From Lonicera japonica (lineage: Eukaryota; Streptophyta; Magnoliopsida; Dipsacales; Caprifoliaceae), in assembly GCA_021464415.1 (NCBI GenBank), contig JAKCWG010000033.1, positions 1 to 64,000 of the forward strand: a DNA stretch of 64,000 bases, read 5' to 3'. Below the pieces are notes generated by a model that searched no databases, was not told where the DNA came from, and saw only the letters and a program-made list of their open reading frames with translations. Every line of letters starts with the position of its first letter. The first letter of the stretch is position 1. Both the position numbers and the translations under genes were made by a program. Shown here piece by piece: positions 26,211 to 38,200 of the stretch.

Positions 26211-29200
26211 ATGGACCCTACTCATCTCGACCGATTGGAGGGTGACCAGGAGGAGGTCACCTTTACTGACGCTCAGGGCGTTCTTCGCTGCAGCCCTCAT
26301 CACGACGACTGGGCGGATTTGGACTGGTATGATGAGGATGGGATAGACCGCGGTCGGGCGGTGGTCTATCGGGATGCTATCCGAGCTGCTCCGGTCCCGG
26401 ACGTCCCGTGGCTTTTGATGGAGCCCGTTTCTCACGAGATTCGTCGTCGATCTCTGGTATGTCTTCTTTCGTGCATTTATCTGTTCTGCTTCTTGTCATT
26501 TCCTGTATTCGTTTTAGATAGTGTTAGTATGCATGTCTGACTAGGAATAACGCCCGATTTTTAGCGAACACATACTTTTACCTGTGATACCTCTTAGTTT
26601 AGAAAATTACATAATGTACCCCCATAACTCTATAACTCTCATAATTACACCAAAGTACCCTCAGGTTTTGGAAAATTACATAATTTACCCTTATAACCCC
26701 TATAACTCTCATAATTACACCAAAGTACCCTCAGGTTTTGGAAATTACATAATTTACCCTTATAACCCCTATAACTCTCATAATTACACCAAAGTACCCT
26801 CAGGTTTTTGGAAATTACATAATTTACCCTTATAACCCCACATCTCTCATAATTACACCAAAGTACCCTCAGGTTTTGGAAAATTACATAATTTACACCT
26901 ATAGCCCTATAACTCTCATAATTACACCAAAGTACCCTCAGGTTTTGGAAATTACATAATTTACCCTTATAACCCCATAACTCTCATAATTACACCAAAG
27001 TACCCTCAGGTTTTGGAAATTACATAATTTACCCTCATAACCCCATAACTCTCATATTTACACCAAAGTACCCTCAGGTTTTGGAAATTTACCCTCATAA
27101 CCCCATAACTCTCATAATTACACCAAAGTACCCTCAGGTTTTGGAAATTACATAATTTACCCTTATAACCCCATAACTCTCATAATTACACCAAAGTACC
27201 CTCAGGTTTTGGAAATTTACCCTCATAACCCCATAACTCTCATAATTACACCAAAGTACCCTCAGGTTTTGGAAATTACATAATTTACCCTTATAACCCC
27301 ATAACTCTCATAATTACACCAAAGTACCCTCAGGTTTTGGAAAATTACATAATTTACACCTATAGCCCTATAACTCTCATAATTACACCAAAGTACTCTC
27401 AGGTTTTAGAAAATTACATAATTTACCCCTATAGCCCTATAACTCTCATAATTACACCAAAGTACCCTCAGGTTTTAGAAAATTACATAATTTACCCCTA
27501 TAGCCCTATAACTCTCATAATTACACCAAAGTACCCTCAGGTTTTGGAAATTACATAATTTACCCTTATAACCCCATAACTCTCATAATTACACCAAAGT
27601 ACCCTCAGGTTTTAGAAAATTACATAATTTACACCTATAGCCCTATAACTCTCATAATTACACCAAAGTACCCTCATAACCCCATATTCGTTCCTTTGTC
27701 TGCAGTGGGTTGGCCGCGGTTGGGGTTCTCCCAACACTATATCTTCGGAGTGGCGACGGGCACCGGCCCCTATCCAGGAGTTGATTCTTGCGACTCCTTT
27801 TGGCTCCCTCTTCGACGCCCTCCCGGAGCGGGTTTCTAGGGCGACAGTTTTGGTGTCGGCATTGGCTTGCCACTGGTGGGATACTACTCATACTTTTCAC
27901 TGGAGCTGGGGTGAGATGACGATGACACCCCTTGATCTTTTTGCTCTGACCGGGATTCCTTCAGGGGGGGTCCCTATTCAGATCGACGTTCCCCTGCGTC
28001 TGACAGCCGAGGGCATTGTTAGTTCATTAGGATGGTTCCCGGAGCGGCGGAGTTCTGGTGACACGATTCCTCGGGGCGTCTTGGTTACGCGTTTAGCCAC
28101 AGAGAGGGCTCGGCTAGTCGCTTCAGGGGTTCCTATGACCCGTCAGGAGGCGCGTCAGTATGCCCGCGTCCTCCTTCTACTGACACTTCATGATCTATTC
28201 GAGGCTCGTGGTGGGGACACGGCTCATCTTTGGTGGTTGCCCTATCTTCGGGACTTTAGCCTCCTGTTTGACTACGACTGGGGAGGCTTCATTCTTGCAG
28301 TCCTTTACGATGCCATGGACCAGGTCTCTCGTCATTTAGCCCTGAACCTCAAGGGCTTTTCTTTGCTGTGGGAGGTACATTTTTTAGTCTTTCTGTCTTT
28401 GCTTCAGTTCTTTGCTCATTACTTGTTGATCATTGCTGATTTCTTCTATCTTTCCTTTTCAGAGCTGGTTTGTAGCTTATACCCGTCTGGGTCGCGCCCA
28501 GGTGGATCTCCTCGTTGAGAACGAGGACCAGTTCCCTTTTCTCCGCCGATTCATCGCGGGGAACTATAGGGCTCCCTATGTATACCGGACTCGGGAGACC
28601 GGAGCTGCTGCTGTTCATGATCTGCGGGAGGAGCAGGTAAAATATTTTTAGTTTTCTTGCTTTTCAATAGTCAGATAGAGTAGAATATATAAAATACTGA
28701 AATAAAATCTTATTCTCTTTTCAGATTGAGTGGGCCCCTTGGGGTGATCTGGGTCATCATTATGGGTATGGCCGTGCTCTGACCGCCTCGAGGACCAGGC
28801 GGCTTATCCGGGATGAGTACGGCCTTCTCTTCTACTTGGGTGAGAGGGTCATTCGTCAGCACACGCCATCCCAGTGGCCTCGTGTTCCATTGTTCCCTCC
28901 TGTTCTGATGAGGCGGACGGGCGAGATCGACCCGGTGACGGTGCAGGCTTTGGTTGACGGACTCGGCTTCCAGACGTTCGTCGAGGAGGGAGACTATGCT
29001 ATTTTTGCTGCCCGTTACCTGATGAGGGAGCCGAAGGGGACTCGGGGACGGGTCTTCTATGAGAGGTATCGGGCATTGGGGGGTGATCCTCATTACATAC
29101 GGGGACAGACCCATTTAGCTAGGGTGGTTCCGGGTCATCTGCCACCTGTCCCCGATCAGAGGGACAACATTCCGGATTCTGAGGATGAGGATCCTGAGGG

Positions 29201-30291
29201 AGAGAGGGATGTTCCTGCTGCGGCTGAGGGCGGTGGTCGGCCAGAGGGCGAGGGAGGTGATGCGACAGCCGTTCCGGAGCCGTCACCTCAGGCGACACCT
29301 GCGGGGGAGCAGCGTGCTGAGGGCTTCGAGTTTCCCACCGGCCCTTCCGTGTCTCCGGGGGGCCTTTTTGCTGCTGCTGAGGCTGCTGAGGGGAGAGCGG
29401 GATTTTCTGAGAGGTCCTGGGAGCCCGCGGACCTTGGGGCAGATTTTGATCAGTTTGGGCGGACTCCTCCCGCGGCGGCGACTACTCCTTCTAGTGGGGT
29501 ACCTCCTTTGGGGGCGACGGCCATGGTGGATCCTCCGGGGGTCCGAACATATGCTACGTTGACCCCTCTACCGGCGACTGTCATGGGGCCTCCCGCCCGA
29601 TCTCCGGGCTTTGGCGGCTCATCCTCTCGTCCACCCTTGTTCCCCATTCGTGAGGAGGGAGGGTCTTCTTCTGCAGCTGCTCCTGCGGGGTCATCTATTT
29701 CGTGGGTAGATCTACCTCCACTCCCCAGAGATATTTCTTATGTCGGCGCGGGCCTATGTCGATATTCTGTCCCGGAGTATCCCCTTCCCGAGGATACTTT
29801 TGATTTCTTGGGTGGTCGCTCTGATGATGAGGTATCTTCTTCAACTTCTCCTGATACTTTCCTGTTTATATCTATTTATTTTGACTGTGCTGACTCTCCT
29901 CTTATCTTATGTCTTTTCACAGAGAGTGGGTGTACGGGTGGCAGACCTACGGGCCTGGTATTCCCAGTATTTCTACAGCTGGAACCTGCTCCAGTACGTC
30001 GGTCGAGACCCTCCAGCATACATGCGCGACTATCAGAGGGCTATCGACGTCTCCTTACGGCCGGACGACCCCCTGACTTCCTCCCATGCCCGGACAGATT
30101 CTCGGAGGAGCAGTAGTCGGACTTCCAGGCGTTCCCGATCGTCGGTGATCCGTCCTACGGCACCGGTCCAGTCCACGGGGCCTTCTCAGGTGGCAGTTCC
30201 TTCTGTTCCCGGCGTCCCAGTTGTTGATCTTACCCCCGAGGAGGGCTCGGGAGATAGTGGGAGCGTGTCAAAACGCGCCCGAGTAGATTAG
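26211..30291 (+). CDS. plant mobile domain (PMD) protein, 5 exons, antisense inside the Tat element
   Basis: Exons 26211-26456, 27706-28374, 28463-28636, 28725-29831 and 29923-30291 all join in phase 0 at GT-AG sites and give 854 aa with no stop. Exon 2 carries the PMD signature (THTFHWSWGEMTMTPLDLF, about residues 143-161, then LTGIP), as in aminotransferase-like plant mobile domain proteins such as MAIN/MAIL1. The domain continues through exon 3 and early exon 4. Residues from about 513 are acidic, then low-complexity G/P/A-rich to about 730. The C-terminus has an RS-rich stretch (790-807), a SUMO-interacting-like VPVVDLTPEE (830-839) and basic KRAR (849-852), suggesting a nuclear protein. 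The start follows the TATA box and CT-rich leader. Its molecular role is unknown; host PMD proteins act in gene control and transposon silencing. Confidence 0.85.
26590..27680. repeat. minisatellite, about 69-bp unit, roughly 15 copies, in intron 1 of the PMD gene
   Basis: The unit contains CTCATAATTACACCAAAGTA, CCCTCAGGTTTTGG and AAATTACATAATTTACCC. Spacing between CAAAGTACCC starts is 69-70 bp, with two shortened units near 27090 and 27215 lacking the ATTACATAA part. It fills almost all of the 1249-bp intron between the donor at 26457 and the acceptor at 27705. Confidence 0.95.
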
Positions 30292-30603
30292 TTTTCCCTT
30301 TCTGCACTAAGTCGTTAGTTTTGGACAGATGTGCTTAGACAGATATTTAAAAACTGTTCTTTTATTGGTTTTATAAAATATCTTTATCTGTGTTTGATTA
30401 TACTTTTATTCTGTCTGTGCAAGATATATACACATATATATATAAGAGTCGGTAATTTAAAAGTCATACCTTGTAGTGTAGTGATACTTATGTTTCCTGC
30501 AAAAAAGAACAAAGTGAGAACAGAAAGGCATCCAGAAGTGATTCTTTTGGCAAAAATGACCATTATGTATAAGGAAACAAGTAGGGTGCCCCCCAGATGG
30601 GTT

Positions 30604-30713
30604 TGTCGCGCGACAATCCCTCCTGGTCATGGGTTTGTCGCGCGACACTTCCCCCTGAAAATGGGTTTGTCGCGCGACAAACAGGTACAGGACCCTCTTT
30701 TTTGCTATAAATA
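30604..30713 (+). promoter_or_regulatory. DUF7745-like gene promoter: three palindromes plus TATA
   Basis: Perfect TGTCGCGCGACA at 30604-30615, 30636-30647 and 30668-30679. TATAAATA at 30706-30713 follows 26 bp later, and the ATG is only 38 bp beyond the TATA box, so the 5'UTR must be very short. Each site is preceded by GGGTT, showing the three copies arose as a unit of about 32 bp. Confidence 0.85.
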
Positions 30714-30751
30714 CACCCATCTTCCTTCCTTCATCCCCACGCCTCTCCAAA

Positions 30752-32008
30752 ATGTCTTCCTACCGTACCAACTCTGATTTTTCTTATGTTAAAGCTCGAG
30801 ATGCTCTGATATCTTCTGAAAATGGTTTGAACTTTGGTGCATTCAGTCCTTTGGCGGGCTGGTGCCATCGTCCTGTAGATTTCTCCTTTCTTTTAGGTGC
30901 CTTGTATTTCTGGAGTCCTGCGGACCATCTCTTCCGTTTTGGACTAGATGAGCTCTGCCCAACCTATGAGGAGTTCTCCTGGCTGTTACGTTCTGACGTT
31001 CGTCTCCCGATGGCAGTTCCTATAGAAGGAATCGGTCCCCGCGACATGCTAATTGCTCTGTTAGCCATTCCCCAAGCGGCCTGCGATGGTTTCATTGTCG
31101 ACGGTCTCCTTGACCTCCACAAAATGGTGAGGTTCTTTCATCGTTATGAAGATAGGGCCTCTTACGGCGTGGGGCGTACTGCAGCGGCCCTGATTTGCCT
31201 GGTTTCTGATATGCTGCTGGTGACAGGTTCTTCCCGTGTTGATCCGACTATCTTGAGTCTGATTTACCAGGCTAGAAATGGGGAGTCTATAGTGCCGATC
31301 ATTCTTGCAGAGACCTTGAATGGTCTTGATGATGTTCAACGGGGGGCCTCGCCCTTCTTCCGGGGGAGCCCGCGTCTGCTATACATGTGGCTGCTAGAGC
31401 GCTTTCGATCGGTGGGTTTCAGCGGAGTTCGGCTCGACAATCCGACTCATTTCTTCCATCGGCCTCTCTTTGGTGCTTTGACCATGTCTTCCTCTGATTG
31501 GACGGTGTGGTTTTCGGAGAACTTTCGGGCTATCCGGTGGAACATTCCTTGGTGGAAGCTGAGGGCGATGGTACTTAGCACTGGGGGTCAGAACTACGTT
31601 CGGCTCCGCGGGCTCTGGTTTACTTCCTTTTACCTCCCTGGGCGTCTTCTTCGGCAGTTTAACATTCCTCAGGAGGTTCCCCTTGGTCTGAACAACTTCT
31701 CTTCTGAGTCTAAATTTGTGACCCCACATGTTTCTTTATTGGTAGAGAGGATGTGGCGTGCTCGACTGACTCGTCAGTTTAACTATGCCCGTTTTGGTAT
31801 TTCCAGGCCCCTCCGGGCTGACATTATCCGCTATTGCTGGCAATCTCTAGAAGGAGAGCTGATTGATGACCCCTTTCAAATGGAGTGGTTCCGATTCATG
31901 GATTCTGAGCCTACAGAGGATGGCATTGTCTTTGCGTACCAGATTTTGGATGAGGCTCGAATTGATTTGGCCGCTGAGGACCCAGTGTGGCCAACCCCTA
32001 GGGATTAG
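30752..32008 (+). CDS. DUF7745-like accessory protein (418 aa), antisense inside the Tat element
   Basis: This is a single uninterrupted exon of 418 codons that starts just after its own TATA box and ends 227 bp before the convergent gag-pol stop. The order of segments ALYFWSPADHLFRFG, ELCPTYEEFSWLL, a middle part with IVPIILAETLNGLDDVQRG, SPRLLYMWLLERF, and later LRGLWFTSFYLPGRLLRQF resembles the plant DUF7745 family, proteins of unknown function often found with transposons and thought to be related to the plant mobile domain. I see no signal peptide, membrane span or catalytic motif. The family call is from memory of the pattern, so moderate. The promoter is shared in design with the PMD gene and LTR. 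Confidence 0.7.
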   Translation: MSSYRTNSDFSYVKARDALISSENGLNFGAFSPLAGWCHRPVDFSFLLGALYFWSPADHLFRFGLDELCPTYEEFSWLLRSDVRLPMAVPIEGIGPRDMLIALLAIPQAACDGFIVDGLLDLHKMVRFFHRYEDRASYGVGRTAAALICLVSDMLLVTGSSRVDPTILSLIYQARNGESIVPIILAETLNGLDDVQRGASPFFRGSPRLLYMWLLERFRSVGFSGVRLDNPTHFFHRPLFGALTMSSSDWTVWFSENFRAIRWNIPWWKLRAMVLSTGGQNYVRLRGLWFTSFYLPGRLLRQFNIPQEVPLGLNNFSSESKFVTPHVSLLVERMWRARLTRQFNYARFGISRPLRADIIRYCWQSLEGELIDDPFQMEWFRFMDSEPTEDGIVFAYQILDEARIDLAAEDPVWPTPRD

Positions 32009-32235
32009 TTTCTTCTTTGTATGCTGTACTTCCTTTGTAACTCTCGGTGTTCTGAACCACCTCTTTAATAATATATGAAGGGACTTTTTATGAGAAATAA
32101 ATTTCTTTACAAAGCTTTAAACCGGGCCTGAAGTCACTTCTCAGGTTGCCTACGTTCCCCCCTTTTTGATTTTTTCCAGAAAATACAATATTCGAGTTGG
32201 GGCTCAGGTTTACGTAGTTCTTATACATGTCGTGC
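32009..32235. terminator. convergent 3' region between the DUF7745-like gene and gag-pol
   Basis: The gap between two convergent stops. A plus-strand AATAAA lies at 32096-32101, 88 bp past the accessory stop, and could serve as its poly(A) signal. The sense genomic RNA must read through this region to reach the 3' LTR. Confidence 0.45.
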
Positions 32236-35200
32236 TTATTGATAATACTTCTTCAGTCGGTCCATGTTGACTGGTGAATGTAGTAACTGCCCGTCTAGGT
32301 CAGTGAGTATAGCGGCGCCCCCTGTATTGATTTCTTTGACGATATACGGCCCTGTCCACTTCTGCCCGAACTTTCCCCTCGGATCTCTGGCTGGCTCTCG
32401 AATTTCTTTCAACACGATGTCATTTTCAGTGATACCCCGAGTCCTCACTCTCTGGTTAAATGCTCGAGCGATTCTCTTCTGATATCCTTGATGGTGGTAT
32501 GCGGCTTTCAATCTTTTCTCATCTAGTAAGGCTAGCTCGTTATAACGTGCCTGGACCCACTCCAGTTCATTGACCTGATTCTCTAGCATTACTCTGAGGG
32601 AAGGGACCTCTAACTCGACAGGGAGGACTGCTTCCATCCCGTATGTAAGCGAGAACGGGGTTGCCCCGGTAGAGACCCTTTCGGTGGTGCGGTATCCCCA
32701 CAATGCATATGGTAATTTCTCCGGCCAGTCCCGGCAGGTGTCGGTCATCTTGCTTAGGATATTCTTCAAATTCTTGTTGGCGGCTTCAACTGCCCCATTG
32801 GTTTGTGGTCTATATGGCGAAGATTTGTGTCGGGTGATACCGTATTCCTCCATGACTGTATTAGCTTCTCCTTCGAAGTGGGTGCCGTTATCTGAGATGA
32901 TCTCGTGTGGGACCCCATATCGGCAGACAATATTCCTTTTGATGAATCGGGCAACTTTCCTGGCATCCAGGGTTTGGTAAGATTCGGCTTCCACCCATTT
33001 GGTGAAGTAGTCGATGGCTACTAGTATGAATTCATGGCCGTTGCTGGCTTTGGGTGAGACTTTCCCAATGACGTCAATTCCCCAGGCTGAAAAAGGCCAG
33101 GGAGCAGTCATGTTGTACAACTCTTTTGGAGGAAGCTTCTGGGACTTAGCATAAATTTGGCATTTGTGACAACGGCGTACATGATCAGCGCAGTCAGTTT
33201 GTAGGGTAGACCAGAAATACCCTTGCCTGATGATCTTGCGGGCAAGCGTATGCCCGCTCATATGAGGTCCGCAATCGCCCCCATGTATCTGATCCATCAT
33301 TCTAACTGATTCTTCTTCGGTGAGACATTGAAGATGAGTCCCGTCGTAGTTCCTCTTATATAATCTTCCGGCACAGAGTATGAATCCTGATGCTAGTCTC
33401 CTGAGTGTGACCCGTGTTCTCTTGTCTGCTTTCTCGGGATACTGATGGTTCTTCAGCAGGTTCCAGATATCATAAAACCAAACGGTTGAGTCACCGTCCT
33501 TTTCAATTTCCACCTCAAGGGTCATGCAGTGCGCGGGTCCTGATTTCTTTTGTACCGTGAGGGTTATTTCTTCCATCCCCTCCGGAATATCGATCATAGA
33601 TGCCAGGGTTGCCAATGCGTCAGCAAAACTGTTCTGGGACCTGGGGATATAGTAAAACTCCACACGCTCGAACCTTCCTGCGACTTCTTCTAGTCGGGCG
33701 AGGTAAGGGACCAATTTCTCATCTCTGATCTTCCATTCCTTCAGAACTTGATGGACCACTAGTGCTGAATCTCCGTATACCTGTATCCTCCTTATACCCT
33801 TTTGAAAAGCGATCTCTAACCCGAGTATGCAGGCTTCATATTCGGCCATATTGTTGGTGCAGAAGAAGTCCAGTCGATATGATACCGGGGAGTGAGTTTG
33901 GTCTGGAGAGACTAACAGGATGCCTATCCCGTTTCCGTTCCGATTGGCGGCCCCGTCAAAGTACAACCTCCAGTCTTCATTGATCTCGACGTTCATGATG
34001 GTTTCGTCCGGGAATTCGGCTTCTTCTATCATGTCTCCCAATATCGGATTGTGGGCCAGGTAATCAGCTATGATCTTGCCTTTGACTGCCTTCTGGGTCA
34101 TGTAGGTGATGTCGAATTCGGAGAGTAGAAATAACCATTTTGCCATTCGATTCGAGAGAGCCGGTTTCTCGAAGAGGTATTTCAACGGATCAATCCGTGA
34201 TGCCAGGATGACTGGAAAAACTAGCATGTAGTGCCGTAGTTTCTGTGTTACCCAGACGAGAGCGGTACACGATTTTTCCAATGGTGTGTAGTTTATCTCA
34301 AATGGGGATAGCTTTTTGCTGAGGAAATAGATGGCCTGCTCCTTCCGGGTATCGGTGAGGTGTTGGGCTAGCATTGCTCCTGCGGCTGAATCAGTGACGG
34401 TTAGGTACAGAATTAGTGGTAGTCCGGTCTGAGGCGGGGCTAACACTGGGGGCTTGGAGAGGTAATCTTTGATTTTGTCAAAAGCCTCCTGGCATTGATC
34501 GTTCCATTCTCCTGTTGAAGACTTCCTCAGGAGTTTGAAGATGGGTTCGCACTTTTGAGTGAGCTGAGAGATAAACCTACTGATGTACTGCAGATTACCC
34601 AAAAAACCCCGGATTTCTCTCTCGGTACGAGGCTCGGGCATGTCTTGGATAGCTTGAACTTTAGCGGGGTCCACCTCGATTCCTTTCTTACTGACGACAT
34701 ATCCCAGGAGTTTTCCTTTGGTTACCCCGAACACACATTTCTGCGGATTGAGTCTCATCTGATACTGGCGGAGCCGATCAAAGAAGGCTCGCAAGGCTGG
34801 TACGTGGCCTTCCCTCTCTTTTGACTTGATTATCATGTCGTCTACATACACCTCTACTTCTTTGTGAATCATGTCGTGAAAGATAGCCGTAGCTGCCCTC
34901 TGATATGTTGCCCCGGCGTTCTTCAGCCCAAACGGCATAACGGTGTAGCAGTATGTTCCCCATGGTGTGATAAATGCTGTTTTCTCCTGGTGATCCGGGT
35001 GCATCTTGATCTGGTTATATCCGGCAAAACCATCCACAAATGACTTCAGGGCGTGGTTGGCAGTATTATCTACTATCAAATCGATGTTGGGCAATGGAAA
35101 ATCGTCCTTTGGACAAGCTTTATTGAGATCCCGGTAATCCACACACATGCGGACTTTCCCGTTAGCCTTTGGAACAGGCACGATGTTGGCTAACCACGAG

Positions 35201-38200
35201 GGGTACTCGATCACCCGTAAGAATCCCACACTCAGTTGTTTCATTACTTCTTCTTTCACTTTCAAGGACCATTCTGGCGTAAGTTTCCTCAGCTTCTGTT
35301 TGACGGGCCTAAGTTCTGGATTGGTGTGTATTTCGTGCATGACTATCTGACTGTTCAAACCCGGCATATCTGCATAAGACCAGGCGAAGACATCCACATA
35401 CTCTTTCAGAGTTTGTGTGAATTCTTCTCTCTCTGTCCCACTTAGGCTTGCCCCAATGCGGACCTCTTTTCTTTCCTCCTCTGTTCCGAGGTTAATCACA
35501 AGAGTGTCTCCTTCCTCGCTTTGTATACGTTGCTCCTCCCGTTCAGGGTGTTCGTTCATTCTTTCCAATTCCATATAAGCAATTACAGAATTAAAAATAA
35601 CAGGATAACGCAAAATAGACTCTTCTTTATTGATACTAGTATTTACAGGTACAAGTTTAAAAAGTTCATTTAGGAGTGACTCCTTCCTATCCTTACCCTC
35701 ACTCTTATCTCTCACCCTTACAATTTCGCTCTTTTCCCTTTCCCCTTGGTAGTCTGGATCAGCGTATATCAAGTGTACAGGGTCGTCTCCTGGCTCATCA
35801 TCTCCCAGAGCCATGATGTCGAAGAGATCTCCGATCATTTCTTCCTCTTCGCCTTTCATGTCTTCACTTTCTTCCTTCGGCCCGATTGTCAACTTGGTAG
35901 CGAAGCTGTGTACGGTGTTTTCTTTGATATATAGGTCCTCTTCATAGAAGATTTCCCACCCAGGAAGGTTCTCTCCGTCGCTGTTTCTCCAAGGCTCCTG
36001 GAAGCCGCAAAAGGGGAAGTCCTCTCCTTCTTTGACAAAGAACCCGTTCAGAGAGCTGAAACTCGGATACTGATGCCCTCGACCCCTTTTTTGTTGATCG
36101 TCCTCTTCAGTGTGTTGGTACCCCAAACCTTCCCTCTCGTACCTTGCTACTGGTTCCAATGCTTGAAGTAGTCCTGGTTGTCCCATTCCCAGACCGGCTC
36201 CAGGCAAGTATTTCATCATTCTCAACATATTTGTAATCTTGGTGCTGAGACCGGGGATATTGTCAGGGGGAAGATACCTGATTGTCTGGGTGCTAAGAGT
36301 TTGCACTTGAGGCTCGTAAGAAAAGCCTCCTAACTGTATGCTCTGGCTCCCGATTCCCAAAACTGGTAACTCCATATCCGCCAAGGTCCTTTCAGGATCT
36401 CCTTGGATGGTAATTATGTTCCCTTCAAACGGTATCTTGATCTTTTGGTGCAAGGAGGAGGGGAGTGCTCCTATGTCGTGTAGCCATGCTCTTCCCAACA
36501 GTAGGTTAAAACTGGAAGGAATGTCTATGATTTGAAAGTCGGCCGGGAAGCTTCCGGGACCAACCATGAGATCAAGTTTCAGAGACCCCAGAACGGCCCT
36601 CCTGGTATTATCATAGGCCCTGACGGTTACAGCGGATGGTGAGAGCTCTGAATCTGAGATACCCAAGCATCTGGCAGTCTTTAGGGGGCAGACATTTATG
36701 GTCGACCCATTGTCGATGAGAACTTGTGGCAAGATCTTCCCTCGGGTTCGGACGGTGATATGGAGAGCCAGGCTGTGTTTTCTCCCCAACGGAGACAAGT
36801 CTTCATCTGAAAATGACAGACTTCTTTGGACTGTGAGTGACCCGATCATGTTTGGCAGTTGTTCGGGCGTGGAGTCCGGCGATATGACAGCCTCATCCAG
36901 GAGTTTAATGAAAGCGGTCCTGTGAGGTTTGGAGGCAACCAAGAGGCCCCAAATGGTGATGTGTGCCTGGGTTTTCTTCAACTGTTCCAGTACTCGGTCT
37001 TCTCCTACTTCTTTTGGAGGCGGTGATTTTTCGGCATCCATCGGTGGTGGCTGGTATACCTTTCCTGAGCGGGTAATCTGTTGTATCCAAAGGGATGTTA
37101 GGTCTGATCCCTCTGAAGTTTCTGACGACTCTGGTTCTGCCGACCAACTAAAAGTCCCGGGGGAGGTTTCTGTCATACATATCGTCTCCTTATGAGGGGG
37201 GCGGGGTTTCCATGGTTGTTTTTTCTTGTCCTGGGTCCATCCTATCCCAGCTTTCCCAGGATTGGTTTTGATGGTGAGGGGTTGCGAGATCCCCTGATTT
37301 GTCTTTCCTAAGCCCTGCCCAGGTAGGAAGTTCATCTTGGCCATCCATTGGTCAATTATTGGGTTGAGGCCTGGGGCAACTTGTGCTTTTGCCGATAGCA
37401 TAACGGGTGCCTTATAGGCTGAATCGTCCCGAATGAGTCCTACGGGATCAAAGCCTTCATCAGTGGTTAAGGCGTTAATTCCTGCAGGTGGAGCATGATT
37501 GGGGAGGGGGTTGTTGGTAACATTGGGCCCGCCGGGTGCGGGGATGGTTCCGGCTTCAATGAGGTCCTGAATACGATGGCGGAGAGCTAAACAACGTTCC
37601 GTGTCATGGCCTGCCGCCTGATGGTACGCACAGTTCTCATTCATTCTCCAAGTGTTGGGAATAGGATTTGGTGGAGGGCGTGGGTTGAGTGGGGTGACTA
37701 GTCCGGCCTTTTGGAGTAGTTCCAGGCTTTTGACCAGAGTAGTGGGGAGGGTGCAGAAATTTCTCCTTTTCTTGACCTCGGTGTTTGAAGAGTCTCCTTG
37801 CGTAGGCCAACTCATTGGGGGGACCTGCGGTGACTGCTGAAATGGGTTTTGTTGATATGGGTACGAGCTTAGTTGGTTTACGGCTGGAGTGGCCGTCTTT
37901 CTTCCAGTGTAAGAGGCCTTCTTGGTATCCGTGTCCGCCTTTCTGGCCAATTCTTCCTCTACCTGTGACCCCATACTCAACAGGGCTCTGAAGTGTGGGA
38001 ATACATGCTTTCCCATGCAGTTCAATACAGCTGGAGTAAAATTCTTCTGTATGATTTCTAACTGCTCTTCTTCGTCGGGCCGTTTGGACATTTGGGATGC
38101 CATTTCCCTCCAGCGGGTGACAAAGTCGCTGAAGCTTTCTTTCTCGCCTTGCTTGGCCATTTCCAGGTGTTTACGGGTAATTTCCAAATTCTCGTTGGAC

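Noticed and set aside
26584..27558. Repetitive frames such as ENYIIYPYSPITLIITPKYP
   Set aside because: They are translations of the 69-bp minisatellite that lies wholly inside an intron.
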